Below are positions 34,665-46,176 of a stretch of 64,000 nt of DNA, in pieces (position 1 is the stretch's first letter; every line of letters starts with the position of its first letter). The position numbers and the translations under genes were made by a program. The stretch is from Lycium barbarum (Eukaryota; Streptophyta; Magnoliopsida; Solanales; Solanaceae), in the NCBI RefSeq assembly GCF_019175385.1, contig NC_083348.1, positions 2,619,001 through 2,683,000 of the forward strand, read 5' to 3'. The notes beneath the pieces are model-generated. The model saw only the letters and a program-made list of their open reading frames with translations, was not told the DNA's origin and did no database searches.

Positions 34665-35072
34665 ATAGTGCCGAGGAACGTACGGCCCGATCCATATATA
34701 CATATAACATATACTGTCGAGGAACGTTCGGCCCGATCCGCATATATATATATACATAACATATACTGCCGAGGAACGTTCGGCCCGATCAATAATATAT
34801 ACTGCCGAGGAACGTTCAGCCCGATCCATAAATAATATATATTGCCGAGGAACGTTCGGCCCGATCCATAAATAATATATACTGCCGAGGAACGTTCGGC
34901 CCGATCCATAAATAATATATACTGCCGAGGAACGTTCGGCCCGATCCATAAATAATATATACTGCCGAGGAACGTTCGGCCCGATCCATAAATAATATAT
35001 ACTGCCGAGGAACGTGCAGCCCGATCCATAAATGTAACATATACTGCTGCGGAACGTGCAGCCCGATCCATT
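34665..35072. repeat. 40-bp minisatellite in the E2 LTR
   Basis: About ten copies of a unit containing TGCCGAGGAACGTTCGGCCC and GATCCATAAATAATATATAC. The central copies (about 34800-35010) are spaced exactly 40 bp and nearly identical, while the edge copies vary in length and content. Because 40 is not a multiple of three, long repetitive open stretches arise on the minus strand; these are not genes. Confidence 0.9.
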
Positions 35073-35915
35073 TACATATATCATACATATCCATAGTAAT
35101 ACTTTCTTTGATAAACATATCATATTTATATATATACAGAAAACAGAACATATCGCGTTCATATCTATACAGAAAACAGAACATATCATGTTCATATATG
35201 TACAAAAAACAAAATATATCGTGTTACCGAGGCGTCGGCTCCGATCCATATATATATCGTAACATGTTAGTGGCGAGTATAACATAGTGCACACAGTGAT
35301 ATAATCAACCCGAGGCTCGGCGAATGATGTAATAGTAGTACGCACGAGCGGAGTAGTGAGAACGATATGCATATGAATCAATTTTAAGACTCGGTGGACA
35401 AGTATACTCACCGACCCCTGAAGGCTCAGAAACAAGTTTCGGGTCAATCGGAATTAGTCTAAGAAAGTTACGAGCGTTTGAAGTACAGAACGTTCTATGA
35501 GCGTTTCAGAAGTCATTTTTGGAAAATCAAGACCAAAATCATGTTAGGTATATTTCGGGTATCGTTTTGGATCAAATCAAATAGAACTTGGGACCATATG
35601 TACGCATCAAAGTATGTCAAAGACTTGCTAGAATAATCTATCGCGCTAGTACTTGGAAGTTCAAGACTTGAGTCAAATTATTCACTTCTTGAATACCATT
35701 CGAAAACATTTTAGCTAAACTTTAGACATCATAGGTGCACATCACCGGACATCATAGATACATAGCAAAACCATACGGAACAGCTTATGGGAATTCAAGG
35801 ACGGTAGCCATCTTAATGGCTCTAAGAATAAGAATTTTTCTGAAGTCACACAAATACGTCGTATACTTGTTTTAGAAGGATCATGCCAAAGAAGGAAGGG
35901 TTAAGCCTTACATAC

Positions 35916-36064
35916 CTTGCCCGCTTTCTACGCCAATCCGAGTTTAAGTCTTTCGCTTCACAAGATCTACAACAATATTCATGTATGCCAATCATTAGCC
36001 ATAAACACTTAAAATCCAATTCCAAACCAACACTTTTTCTACAAAAATTTCGGCAGCATTTCCC
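35916..36064 (-). other. Putative LTR internal leader exon, E2
   Basis: On the minus strand, ATTTATAG precedes a 149-bp segment beginning GGGAAATGCTGCCGAAATTT, which ends before GTATGTAAGGCTTAACCC. The same segment, with the same flanking AG and GTATGT, occurs in E3, E7 and E8 LTRs. It is not open for translation. The exon call is inference from splice-site consensus and conservation. Confidence 0.45.
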
Positions 36065-37377
36065 CTATAAATACACCATCCCTGAGATTTCAACTCAGCC
36101 AAAAATACAACAACAAATCCGAGAATTTAACTCGGCCACAATATCAACAACAATACCAACGATTATTCTAACAATATCCACAATCAATTCAAAACACATA
36201 CTAACATTAACAACTTCTTTCTACAACATCAACGACGTCTCAATTATATTCAATTCATATTTGCTCACAAATTCAAGTACTAATCCAAAGCCATTCAAAT
36301 AATATCCAAGAATACTTCAAATAATCCATACAATATTCAAACAATTCAACCAACACTCTATTTCGTACGAAACCTTCCAAATGCAACAAGAACCATAACA
36401 ACACATTTCCTTTATTCAAATTCATGAACTACTCCAACAATTTACACACTAACAACATTCTCTTCCATAAATACAAGAACATTGCTTTCAATCCACATTA
36501 ATTTTTAAAACAAGTCTCTAACCATTACAACTTCACATCTTCTTCTTACAAATTCATAACTACAACAACAATTCGTACTTTAGCAACTTCATTCTCACAA
36601 TTACATAAAACCATATTAAAATCACATAATTTCCTACAACAATCCACAACCAATTTCAATGCCGATTTGAATCATTAAACTTCCATTTGCATCACAAAGG
36701 CCATAACAACACAACAAATATGCTAAATAAAATTTATTCATCTTCCTCCACCATTTCACAACCACACGGCCACACACACACAACACACTCACACGGACAC
36801 ATCCACAATACACCATTTTCATGCTTTTCATTCATTGCTACATACAATAACATTCATAATAATATATAAAAGAATAGAAATCCTTACCTTTTTCCACTTG
36901 ACTATAATTCTTGGATTGCCACAAAATAGTTTTCTCATTTCAATGATTATGCCACATTAAAGAGGGTCTTGAACTTAGTAAGAATACAAGAAGAATCATT
37001 TTTTTGGATCAAGATTGATGGCTCAAGATTTTTTTTTTTTTCTCTTTCTTTCTTTCTCTTGGCCGAAATGGCCCTTTTCTTTTTCTTGCTCTCACTTCTT
37101 TCTTTCTCTTGAAAGTTCTAAATGAATACAAATAATAGGCCTTCTCTTTTATATATACTTGGATTAAATTCCACTTGGGCCTTGGCCCAAGTCCTATAGC
37201 CGGCCACACCTTGGCGATATATAATTTTTTTTTCAATGTTCAATATTTCCGCATCAATATATAATTTTTTTTTCATGAACAACTTATCCATCAAGTAAGA
37301 TAAAAAAATATCGCCTTATCTCCTACTAGTCACAATTATTTCAATTTTTCCGAATATGCAAAATACGGGATATAACA
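36065..37377. other. 5' part of the E2 LTR
   Basis: No gene is present. On the minus strand it contains a donor-like AAAAAGGTAAGGATTTC near 36887. The open stretch on the plus strand at 35883-36302 is low-complexity and matches nothing. Confidence 0.5.
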
Positions 37378-37382
37378 CTCAT

Positions 37383-38493
37383 GCTCCACTATACTCTTGG
37401 AATACACCAAGATGTCATCAATAGACACAATCACAAAAGAATCAAGGAACGGTCTAAAGATACCATTCATCAAGGTCATAAATGCAGCTGGGCATCAGTA
37501 AGCATGAAAGACATCACTAGAAACTCATAGTGGCCATATCTCGTCCGAAATGTTGTCTTCGGAATATCTTTTGCCCTAATCTTCAACTGATGGTAGCCGT
37601 AACACAAATTAATCTTATAAAACACCAAAGAACCCTGAGGCTGGTCAAATAGATCATCAATACGAGGCATAGGGCAATTGTTCCGGATACTGACCTTGTT
37701 CAACTGGCGGTAATCAATGCACATCCTCATGGTCCCATCTTTCTTCTTCACAAATAACACTGGAGCACCCCAAGGGGAGGCGCTCGGTCTAATGAACCCT
37801 TTGCTCAATAAATCCTGCAATTGTTCTGTAAGTTCCCTCAACTCGGTAGCTGTCATCCGATATGGTGGGATGGAAATAGGACGAGTACCTAAGTCCACGT
37901 CGATACAGAAATCAATATCACGATCGGGTGGCATACCGGACAAATCTGATGGAAATACCTCAGCGAACTCGCTCACAATAGGAATAGACTCAAGGGGTGG
38001 AGATGCAACAGTCGTATAACGAATATGTGCCAAATACGCTAAACACCCCTTATTTACTAATTTCTTTGCCCGAAGGAAGGAAATAATCTTTTTCGGAGCG
38101 GGACTAGGAATACCTCTCTACTCAAGTCTAGGGATGCCTGACATGGCTAAAGTGACTGTTTTGGCGTGACAGTCCAAGATCGCATGATAAGGAGAAAGCC
38201 AAGACATACCCAATATAATATCAAAGTCCACCATATCCAGAATCATCAAATCTACCCAAGTGTCATACCCCATAAAAGTAACTAAACAAGACCGGTAGAC
38301 TCGATCAACAACTACAGAATCTCTGACCGGAATAGACACATGGACGGGTATATCTATGCTATCACAGGGTAAATCCCAACCAACGACATGAAATGCAGAT
38401 ACATACGAATAAGTGGATCCAAGATCAAATAACACAAAATGGACCGACCTCGAACGGAATTAATACCTGCCATCACCCCATCAAGGATCTCCA
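37383..38493 (-). pseudogene. E1 pol part 1: protease and reverse transcriptase N-terminal half
   Basis: Read from 38493 downward: a protease remnant with VLFDLGSTYSYVS (usual DPGST or DSGST type) and DFDIILGMSWLSPYHAILDC, then reverse transcriptase ([72 protein letters not shown]) to the catalytic SIDDILVYS near 37400, which is intact. The coding sequence then stops at the E2 insertion and resumes at 24311. The frame is broken near 37475 and 38115. Confidence 0.88.
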
Positions 38494-39949
38494 TCAGAAC
38501 AACAAGCGACATTCGCTATCTACTAACTACATATGGTATCAAGCCAACACGATTAAACAATCAACACATATAACGGGGTGGCTAGTCCCAACACACATCA
38601 AGGCCGAACCTAAGGCAATGTCCATCCCAACTTCACACCCAAAGGTTCACATGCTGTCTCCGACATCATAATCTAAATATGTGATTTACTATACTAAGTC
38701 TCACAAAAAGTAAACCATAACCTACTTGGACTGCCGAACCGCAACACCAACAAGTCACTCTATCGCCTTGCCTTTCCTCTAAAGCTCAGAACAAAGTAGT
38801 CTAAGCATAATCAAATTCTAAATTAGAAATCATGAATAATGATACTAATATTGCTATGATATCAATTAGGTCCATTTTAACCCTAGAAATTGGAGAAACG
38901 GTCCCACAAGGGCGAAACGCGAAATTTGCGGGTAAAATACCAAATTGAATCCTAGGTAATCATAACCCAATCATTAATTTCTGATTTAGCTCAAGAATCA
39001 TCCCCAAATTTGATTTCTAGTAAAACCCCCAAATTGGGTACGAACCCTAATTCTCCAAATTCGAAATTCAACGTTATAAGTGGAAGATATGGTCTTAATA
39101 AGCTTAGATTCATCACATTTTAGTATTAACATCATCAATTTTATCAATTATAACCTTAGGGAGAAGTCCCAAAACCCTTCTTCAAATTCTACTTCTAAGG
39201 GATTGAAAAGGGAAGGGATGATTCTAAGATGATAATGATTAAAGAGAAGTAGGTGATTAGACAAAGCTTTACCTCCAAGAAATTCCTCAATTTATCACCA
39301 AGAACAGCCTTCTCAAGCTCCAATATCGAGTTATGACATGATGAGAGTCTAAGTCTTATTTTAAGACACATTTAATGAAATTCCTCTGCCCGTGACCGTC
39401 ATGGCGAAGGGAGTGCCGCTGCAGCGGCATCGCTGCTGCGTCAGGGACACCGCTGCAGCGGTGAGGCCATTTTACCCATGATCGCCCCAGTGGTCACTAC
39501 ACCGCCATAGTGGTACCACTGGGGCGGCTCTGGTGCCGCCGTTGCGGGCACCAGACACCAGAAATCCCTAATTTTTCCAAGTCTTCCATCGAATTTTTGG
39601 GTTATTCCTGAGGCCATCTGCTCATACCCCGACCACCTAAACTCATACCAAAATACACTGCGAATGCACTAGTGGTCTCGGAATTTCCAACGGAGATCCC
39701 GTTGACCGAGTCAACTACCGGTGCCTACTTCCCATTTCCCGTCCAAAGTCCCAAAATGCACCTCCATACATTGGGAACCGAACCAATACACATACATGTT
39801 CTAAGTAACCCTCCGGACCTCTCGGAGTTGATGAAACTCCGGAAAAGGTTAGTTGCCCAAAAGTCAGCCTCGGGCCAAAAGTGAGTCAAACAATGCTCGG
39901 AAGTGGCGAAAGTGCCAAAAGAGCTATAACGACCAAACGGGTCGTTACA
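38494..39949 (-). repeat. E1 5' LTR, truncated
   Basis: This matches 20549-22008 of the 3' LTR (for example CAACACATATAACGGGGTGG, GCCGTTGCGGGCACCAGA-type words). The other 1.47 kb of the LTR, the primer site and gag are absent. Instead the LTR joins directly to the protease region at about 38494, so a deletion removed everything between. Confidence 0.85.
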
Positions 39950-39954
39950 TGTCT

Positions 39955-41226
39955 TTACATCTGATGCCACAAAGACTAAATAAAATGCAAGAAGTAAACC
40001 TAGTAATCAATTTATGATTAAAGTATCCATAGCTGATATTACAATATGCTAAAAAAGAAATAAAACTTGTACTCGAATAACTAATGATAGAGCAACTTGT
40101 CCATGCATTCATAAGATCCTAGCAAGCTTCGCAGCAACGCCAACTTGTAGCATTGCCCAAACTATGTCCCTTTCTGAAAATGACACTGCATATACCATGT
40201 ATATCAGTGGTATATCTGTGTATATCAGCCTCTGATTGCTTGACCAAATTCATGAGTGAATATATGAGATCTAAATAATTCCAATTTGGTTGAAAATTTG
40301 TGCAATATACAGAAAATATACCACAATATATATTAATGTAGCATGCTTGAACTTTGCATCCCGTATCAGCTTCAACTCTAAAATCTGCCTCATATATACC
40401 CAATGAATCATCACATGCATCCATAATAAATCGTGTACCCATCTTGAGGATCAGCTTTGCATAAATATCAATGTAATATACAGAGAAAGCCACAATACAC
40501 AAAGAGTATACTGCAACATCTCTGGTGTCTGCACATTACATGGCTATGTTTATATATCCATCCTCTGAATACTAGTTGCATGTAGTGTCCCAAGTCTGAT
40601 CCCTTAGTGCACCTTTGAACCAGTTTCCCTATCCATCTTTGAGTATCAAACCACCAGTCAAACCACTTTCCAGATATGATCATTTTCTCAGTAGAATGAG
40701 CACAGAGTGCTAATACCACTACTTGAGAATTTGACAATATATGGATCATGCCTGACCTGTAGTATATCTGTAGTACCTCATTTCCCATGATCCTAGAGTC
40801 AATACTACAAACAAAATCTTGAATCTTGTCTGCATCTCTGGTGTATGTTTCCAACAGTCCAGGTACAAGATCTGTATAAATCTGTTTCCTTCCACTTAAT
40901 GGTCCTCTCATATATTTTATACGTTACGAGTATTCTCAAATTTTTAAGCTTTTTTTATTTTTTATTTTTAGTAGGAGTATTTGAATATTAGGAAAATAAT
41001 TTTTATAAATTTAATGAGATTTTTTAATCGCGCGGGCAAATTTCCTAATACAAGAATAAAATTAAAACAAACCCACTTATTAAAAATCCCCAACCAACCT
41101 ACTTAACTCATTTCCTATATTAAAAAAATTAAACCCTGATAAAAAAGATGCCGGCTGAATCCATCAAGAAATTAAAATGCTTTTCGAATCTTGATTTGTA
41201 AGATTTTCATGAGCATCAATCATGTA
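39955..41226. other. Spacer with two unassigned minus-strand open stretches
   Basis: On the minus strand, 40911-40468 is open for 147 codons and 40502-40119 for 127 codons, in different frames. Neither gives a motif I recognise. The DNA repeats ATATACAGAAAATATACCAC-like words near 40310 and 40470. It could be a decayed element. I do not call a gene. Confidence 0.4.
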
Positions 41227-41480
41227 CTCCCTCTGAATCAAAAAACGGGTTCACTTAGCCATTCACACACCCCTTAAGAAACTACTCACTCTAAGAATTG
41301 TTTTTTTATAAATTGACTAAACTACCCCTAATTAAATAAACATTGAGATTTGATCACATAACACTTAATAGGGCCAAATCTGAAACGATAAGGTTATTTA
41401 TTTCTTGATTTAATAAGTTGACACTTTTTTTTACTCAAGAAAGAAAGGCTAAATGAACACTTTTTTTGATTCGGTGGGAG
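41227..41480. mobile_element. Stowaway-like MITE
   Basis: It begins CTCCCTCTGAATCAAAAAAC and ends GATTCGGTGGGAG, flanked by TA on both sides. The termini pair over about 35 bp, including GTTCACTTAGCC against the complement of GGCTAAATGAAC. The centre is AT-rich without coding capacity. Confidence 0.85.
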
Positions 41481-41517
41481 TAATATACTTAGATTGGAGC
41501 GTCACCTTCAATAGGAA

Positions 41518-41539
41518 GGGGGGGGGGGGGGGGGGGGGG
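41518..41539. repeat. Run of 22 G
   Basis: An uninterrupted guanine run just outside the MITE. It may be longer or shorter in reality, because such runs are hard to sequence, and it could form a G-quadruplex. Confidence 0.85.
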
Positions 41540-41619
41540 CGTTGCCCAAGATTTTAAAGGGAAGCGGGATAGTATAATCGCAGTGATCAATAATGCAACA
41601 ACTACGGCCAGCTAACTAA

Positions 41620-41982
41620 TAGCCTGTTTGGCCAAGTTTATTTTTCCCCCAAAAGTACTTATTTTTTCAATAAGTGCTTATTTTAAAAAAAGCGAGGTGT
41701 TTGGTTAAGCTTTTGGGAGAAAATAAGTATTTTTGGGGAGTAGCAGAAGCAGTTTTTCAGAAGCTAAAAATAATAGCTTTTGCCCAGAAGCACTTTTTTG
41801 AAAAATACTTTTGAGAAAAATACACATAGAAACACTTTTTAAAAGCTTGGCCAAACACTAATTGCTGCTCAAAAGTACTTTTTAAATTAATTGGCCAAAC
41901 ATAAACTGTTTTTAGTCAAAAGTACTTTTTGAAAAGTACTTTTGAAAATAAGCTATTTTTAAAAGCTTGACCAAACATGCTA
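41620..41982. mobile_element. MITE with 17-bp terminal inverted repeats and TAA duplication
   Basis: The left end TAGCCTGTTTGGCCAAG and right end CTTGACCAAACATGCTA pair with two mismatches. TAA lies on both sides (41617-41619 and 41983-41985), the target size of PIF/Harbinger-type elements. The interior holds repeated AAAAGTACTTTT words. The superfamily is uncertain because the same termini also occur in elements assigned elsewhere. Confidence 0.7.
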
Positions 41983-42891
41983 TAAATTTATGAGGCAATT
42001 TGCAATGCCAGGTATTTGGGCTCAAATATGATTGTGATACTAAATGATAGTCACCATTCATTTCGTTACACCCAAAGCTTGTGGAGGCCTCTAAAACACC
42101 TATTAATGCCTCTCAGCAAACTTCAGTCAAGCAAATTTTTCCCGAGGTTTAAGGAACTCGCTAAGGTTATTGTTATATTTACAAAAGTAACAGAGTACTC
42201 CTACCCACATTAACCACTATAAAGTTGGTCCAAAATGCCAATTTTTTATGTGCGTGTGGCATAACAATACAAGTACTATTCCTTTTTAAGCACCAAAATG
42301 GGTGGGGAAAAAACAAAAAGCACCAAAAAGAAGAAATCACAAAAAAAAATAAAAATAAAAATTGTAGAAGCTTTATTTTCTGCTTTTCTTCCTCGAACTT
42401 CTTTTTTTAAACGAATATGCAACTAGGCATAGCACCTACCTGTTTTCTATTACTGTAATAACTAGTTTTAATGTACTCGTTTTGCGCGTGTGCCTATATC
42501 AATAAGTATAAAATTTTAAGATATTATATAAATATGTACTTACTTAATAATTTATATTTCGAGTGCAATTGTTGTAGCATTCGAAAATATTTCTAGAATT
42601 TGATGTTTGATTAAAGATTATAGTGATGGTGGTATTTATTTAATGTGCATTTACATTTGTATTTATATTTTTTTTATATATAGAGGGAGTGTTTGATTTA
42701 AAGAGTAAATGATATAATCTTTATATAGATAGAGGATCTAATTAACAGAATTTCCCGCAAAACGTCAACCACAATAACAACGCAATAGTACTTCGAAGAT
42801 GATTGCTTTCATTTAGCCAACTAAGAGCAAACAACAATAGGAATTAAATATAATTTACAACAATAGGAATTAAATATAATTTGCATAATCT
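41983..42891. other. AT-rich spacer with a short tandem duplication
   Basis: No gene is visible. A 27-bp unit (ACAACAATAGGAATTAAATA...) occurs twice in tandem at about 42831-42885. The short open stretches at 42016-42213 and 42225-42410 show no motif. Confidence 0.5.
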
Positions 42892-43592
42892 TGTTGTATA
42901 CGATAAAAACCGAATCTGTACACGGCAAAAATCGAGGTAATTCGTATATGGTGAAAAATGAAGTAAATATCGCGGTTGTCCGATACAAGGTCAAAGAAGA
43001 ACGAGATCATTAGCTTGGGGTAAGATCAAAGGGGACGAGGATCAAGAAGTTGTGAGTTATTCAAATTAAATGTCAGAAACAGAGGGTATGTCGATAAGCA
43101 TGGAGAGCCCGAGCCTGAGGGGAAGAAGCTCTACACAGTTCGAAGTATCCGTTACGAGCCAAGTCACACGTTGCCTAACCGCCCTATGATTTGCGCTGAC
43201 ATCCGCATGGAATCTCTACCATCCGTACGGGGAGCCGTCTTATCCATTTTAGGGTTTTCTTAAAAGGCCTTTTTAGGTTGTACTAAGGCCCATCTATTTT
43301 ACTATAAATAGGAGTGTACCTCCTTCATTTTAGGGCTAGTCCTCTATTCATATTCATACTTGTAATCTGAGAAGTAGAGATAAGAGCTTTCTTACTGATT
43401 GACTCGGGATAGAGCAGCTATTTCAAAGACCACACCAAATTCTTAGAATCTATGTTTCGGTTTCTTAAGTTGTTCTCTTTCTTATTCATCAATATATAGT
43501 TTATTATTGCATACTATTATTATACGTAAATTACTAATCTAGCCACATATCCTACAAACCACGTATAGATTTAATTGTTACCGTTTTAACGG
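42892..43592 (+). repeat. E4 LTR (boundaries approximate)
   Basis: The start is placed at TGTTGTATACGATAAAAACC and the end just before the primer site. It contains the TATA box TATAAATA (43313-43320), a promoter-proximal TTTTAGGGCTAGTCCTC and a U5-like segment. The end lacks a clean CA, so the limits may be off by some bases. Confidence 0.55.
43313..43320 (+). promoter_or_regulatory. TATA box in the E4 LTR
   Basis: TATAAATA within ACTATAAATAGGAGTGTACC, a near-ideal plant TATA box. The transcription start would be expected about 30 bp downstream, near 43345. Confidence 0.65.
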
Positions 43593-43601
43593 AAAATAAT
43601 T

Positions 43602-43618
43602 TGGTGCCCACCGTGGGG
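43602..43618 (+). promoter_or_regulatory. E4 primer-binding site
   Basis: TGGTGCCCACCGTGGGG lies directly after the LTR. Related elements usually have TGGCGCCCACCGTGGGG. Confidence 0.75.
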
Positions 43619-43676
43619 CCGAGGATAATAGTGGTGATTAATTTACTCTATTCTTCACTTTGTTCATTGAAAGCTT

Positions 43677-45010
43677 GTGATTTCAGATAATTTCGAGATG
43701 ACAAGCAGCGGTCAATCGGGGCACGTGAATAGCAACGAACTGAGTCATCACAGTGAAAATGACAACAACGGGTTGCCAAAACACAACGCTCCCCTCGCTG
43801 ATCTAGTCAATCTAAATACTGTCAACTCCACCGAGGGCATCAACCAGAATACTATCAACCAAAATATTGGCGGCATTCCGGCCACAAATCCTTTAAATAA
43901 CAATAACTCAGCAACTTTGCCCTGGGCCGCAGAGGAAATTAACTTACGTTTGATATTTGAAATGTTGCAGGAAAAACAGGTGGCTATAGCTCAGCTCCAA
44001 AAGAAAGACAGCAGAGCAGTATCAGCAAGGCCGAGTCGGGCTACCGAGCCAAGCCGAGAGGAAGATCGGGTCGCTAATAGTGATAACGGGTCGGGGTCCG
44101 GTGCATTTGCCGAGGTCCTGAAAATGCTTGAAGCATTGGATAAATGGATTGAATCTAATTAGAATAAGGTGGAAACATACAACTCTCGAGTGGACCAGAT
44201 CCCGGGGGCCTTTCCAATCTTGAAAGGACCGGACTCAAAGAGATATATTCAAAGGCCTTTTCCTCTGAGTGCGGCCCCAAAGCTAATCTCAAAGAGGTTC
44301 AAAATGCCCGATATTTCAAAGTATGATAGAACGACAGACCTACAGGAACATGTGATTTCATATACTTGTGCGATAAAAGGCAACGATGCCGAAGAAGATG
44401 AAATTGAATAAATGCTACTAAAAACGCTCGGTGAAACATTGTCTAAGGGAGAACTGACCTGGTACGACCATCTGCCCGAGCATTCTATCACATCTTTTGA
44501 GATGCTCGCATATGATTTATGAAAGCCCATGCCGGAGCCAAGAAGGTGCAGGCAAGGAAAGCTGACATCTTCAGAATCACCCAAAGAGATAACGAGTTAC
44601 TCCAAGAATTCGTGAATCGATTCCAAAAGGAGCGAATGGAACTTCCCCCAGTCCCCAAAGAATGGGCCGCTCAAGCCTTTACCAAGAGTCTCAACCCCTG
44701 AAGCTCCATTGCCTCGTTTAAGCTGAAGGAAAAATTGTTGGAATACGAGGCAGTTACTTGGGACGATGTCCATAATAGGTAGGAATACAAAATTGGTTAG
44801 AGGATGATCAACTTGAGCTTCCCCCAGGTCCGATAGGCGGAAGTAAGAATTCTGAAAGGTCAAGAAGGACGTTCGAACCGGAGACAAGGCCGTCAAAGGA
44901 TAGATACCAACCTTATGTTCAACCGGAGAAATCCAACTTTAGGTCGGATAGAGAAAAAAAGGGTCCCAATCACCATTTGAGCAGGAATGACAGACGAGCT
45001 AGTCGCGGTC
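43677..45010 (+). pseudogene. E4 gag
   Basis: After a polar N-terminus (EMTSSGQSGHVNSNELSHHS), a stop at 44161 and small frame changes, the retrotransposon gag domain follows: KRFKMPDISKYDRTTDLQEH, VISYTCAIKGNDAEEDEIE, TWYDHLPEHSITSFEMLA, QRDNELLQEFVNRFQKERME and PKEWAAQAFTKSLNP. Further stops appear from 44700 on. It matches gag proteins of Tat-type gypsy elements. Confidence 0.8.
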
Positions 45011-46176
45011 CGAGCAGCTGAGGTTTTCTATTTAGAAGTGATGCCAGTGGAACGGCTAAAAGTGGGGATAGCCCGAGGTTATCTGTTACATCTTGAAAAT
45101 TTCGAGTCGTTTTCATTAGGAGTAGACTAACACAAACCTAAAGTGGACATGAATTCCTTATAAGGTTAAGGAGGGTATTTGATAACTTTAAGTGCGTACC
45201 TTAAGGTTTTGGAGTCATATGAATCGGTGGGAGTAAGTTCATCGAAGGAATTGGAATTTGAGTCGTGCTTGGGAAGATTTTGCATCATTTGAGTTATACA
45301 TTGTTTAGTAATAACTTAAAGGGGAGCTATAGAGACCCTTAGATAGTTTATGATGTTTTACACAAGTGCCAAGAAAGTTCCATAAGGATTGGAAGGATTA
45401 GAGGTTAAAACGAATCAAAGAGAGTAAGTTAGTGGAAGGGCATTTTGACGGTCCATTTGACGGACCATAGGACGGTTGAAGACTCGGAAAATGGTGTAGC
45501 CACCACCGCGAAATGGTCACAGAGAAATGGCCGTCAAAGTTGCCGACAAGATTTTAAGTGAAACTTTATAAATTTCGTTTTTCCCCATTGGGGTTCATTA
45601 TTTCGCCAATTCAAATCCTAGAGCTCTCCAAAACTCTCTCACTAAGTTTATGTACTAATCCATGCCAAACCAAAGAGGATCAAGAGATTCAAGTGCTAAC
45701 AAGCTTACTAGGGTTTGTGAAGCTCAAGATTTCCTTTGGTGTTGATGTTGGAGGTTTCACTCTAGTAGAGTAAGTTGATCCAAGGCTTGTTCTTGTGTGA
45801 TTAAGGTAAGTTTTTCCATCTATTGCATATAGTTAAGGTTGTTCTATTGTTATACAATTTGGTTGAAGGAAGAAAAATGAAAAGAGAGTTCAAGTATGAA
45901 TTTGAGGGTATTTTGAGCTATATATTAACTTGAGTTATAATTTTTGGCATGTTAAGAGTATAATCTTGTTGTGGGTGGTAATAATGAAGATGAGGAAGTG
46001 TTGTATATAAGTGTGTATAGGGTTGTGTTGAAATTATAGTTATGAGTGATTATTAAAGGAAGTTTTGGGGATTGAATGGAGCATAACTTGAATGAAGTAT
46101 CTTAATTATGGTATTATAGCTAATGTCATTGTTGATTGGGAGTTGTTTGGGAATTTGGTAGAAGTAGATGAAATAG

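Larger units (their letters stand above)
24317..37377 (-). mobile_element. E2: minus-strand solo LTR, split by E3
   Basis: The plus strand starts TGTCACGACCCAACCCC and ends CGGGATATAACA, flanked by CTCAT at 24312-24316 and 37378-37382. Removing E3 leaves 24317-24451 plus 34040-37377, about 3.47 kb without pol or gag. On the minus strand it starts TGTTATATCCCG and ends GGGTCGTGACA, as the E3 LTRs do (TGTTATAGCCCG...GGGTCGTGACA), and the length is close to theirs (3.57-3.59 kb). It is therefore best read as a solo LTR of a family related to E3. Confidence 0.85.
19083..39949 (-). mobile_element. E1: Ty3/gypsy chromovirus, minus strand, host of the nested stack
   Basis: Both outer ends are present: the plus strand reads TGTCACAACC at the left and GGGTCGTTACA at the right, with a 5-bp duplication TGTCT at 19078-19082 and 39950-39954. 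The order on the minus strand is truncated 5' LTR (39949-38494), protease, reverse transcriptase, break by E2/E3, remaining reverse transcriptase, RNase H, integrase, chromodomain, 3' LTR (22008-19083). Gag and the primer site are missing. The LTR copies differ clearly more than those of E3, in line with E1 being older. Confidence 0.88.
42892..45083 (+). mobile_element. E4: Tat/Ogre-like gypsy element, left LTR and gag only
   Basis: An LTR is followed by TTTGGTGCCCACCGTGGGGC, the primer site typical of Tat/Athila-type plant gypsy elements (not tRNA-Met), then a gag remnant. The element stops at 45083, where E5 begins, and no right part is in the window. Confidence 0.75.

Noticed and set aside
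34665..35072. Regularly spaced repeats resembling a CRISPR array
   Set aside because: Units are directly contiguous with no unique spacers, and the context is a plant LTR.
34388..35447. Long minus-strand open stretches of 227 and 276 codons with repeated WIGPNVPRQYI-type protein
   Set aside because: They are created by the 40-bp minisatellite of the E2 LTR, which stays open by chance in rotating frames. No family match is apparent.
35883..36302. 139-codon plus-strand open stretch
   Set aside because: Low-complexity Thr/Ser/Asn/Ile composition, antisense to the LTR, without any motif.
36687..36869. Small His/Thr-rich protein
   Set aside because: It comes from a CACACA-rich stretch in the E2 LTR and is not conserved in the E3 LTR in this frame.
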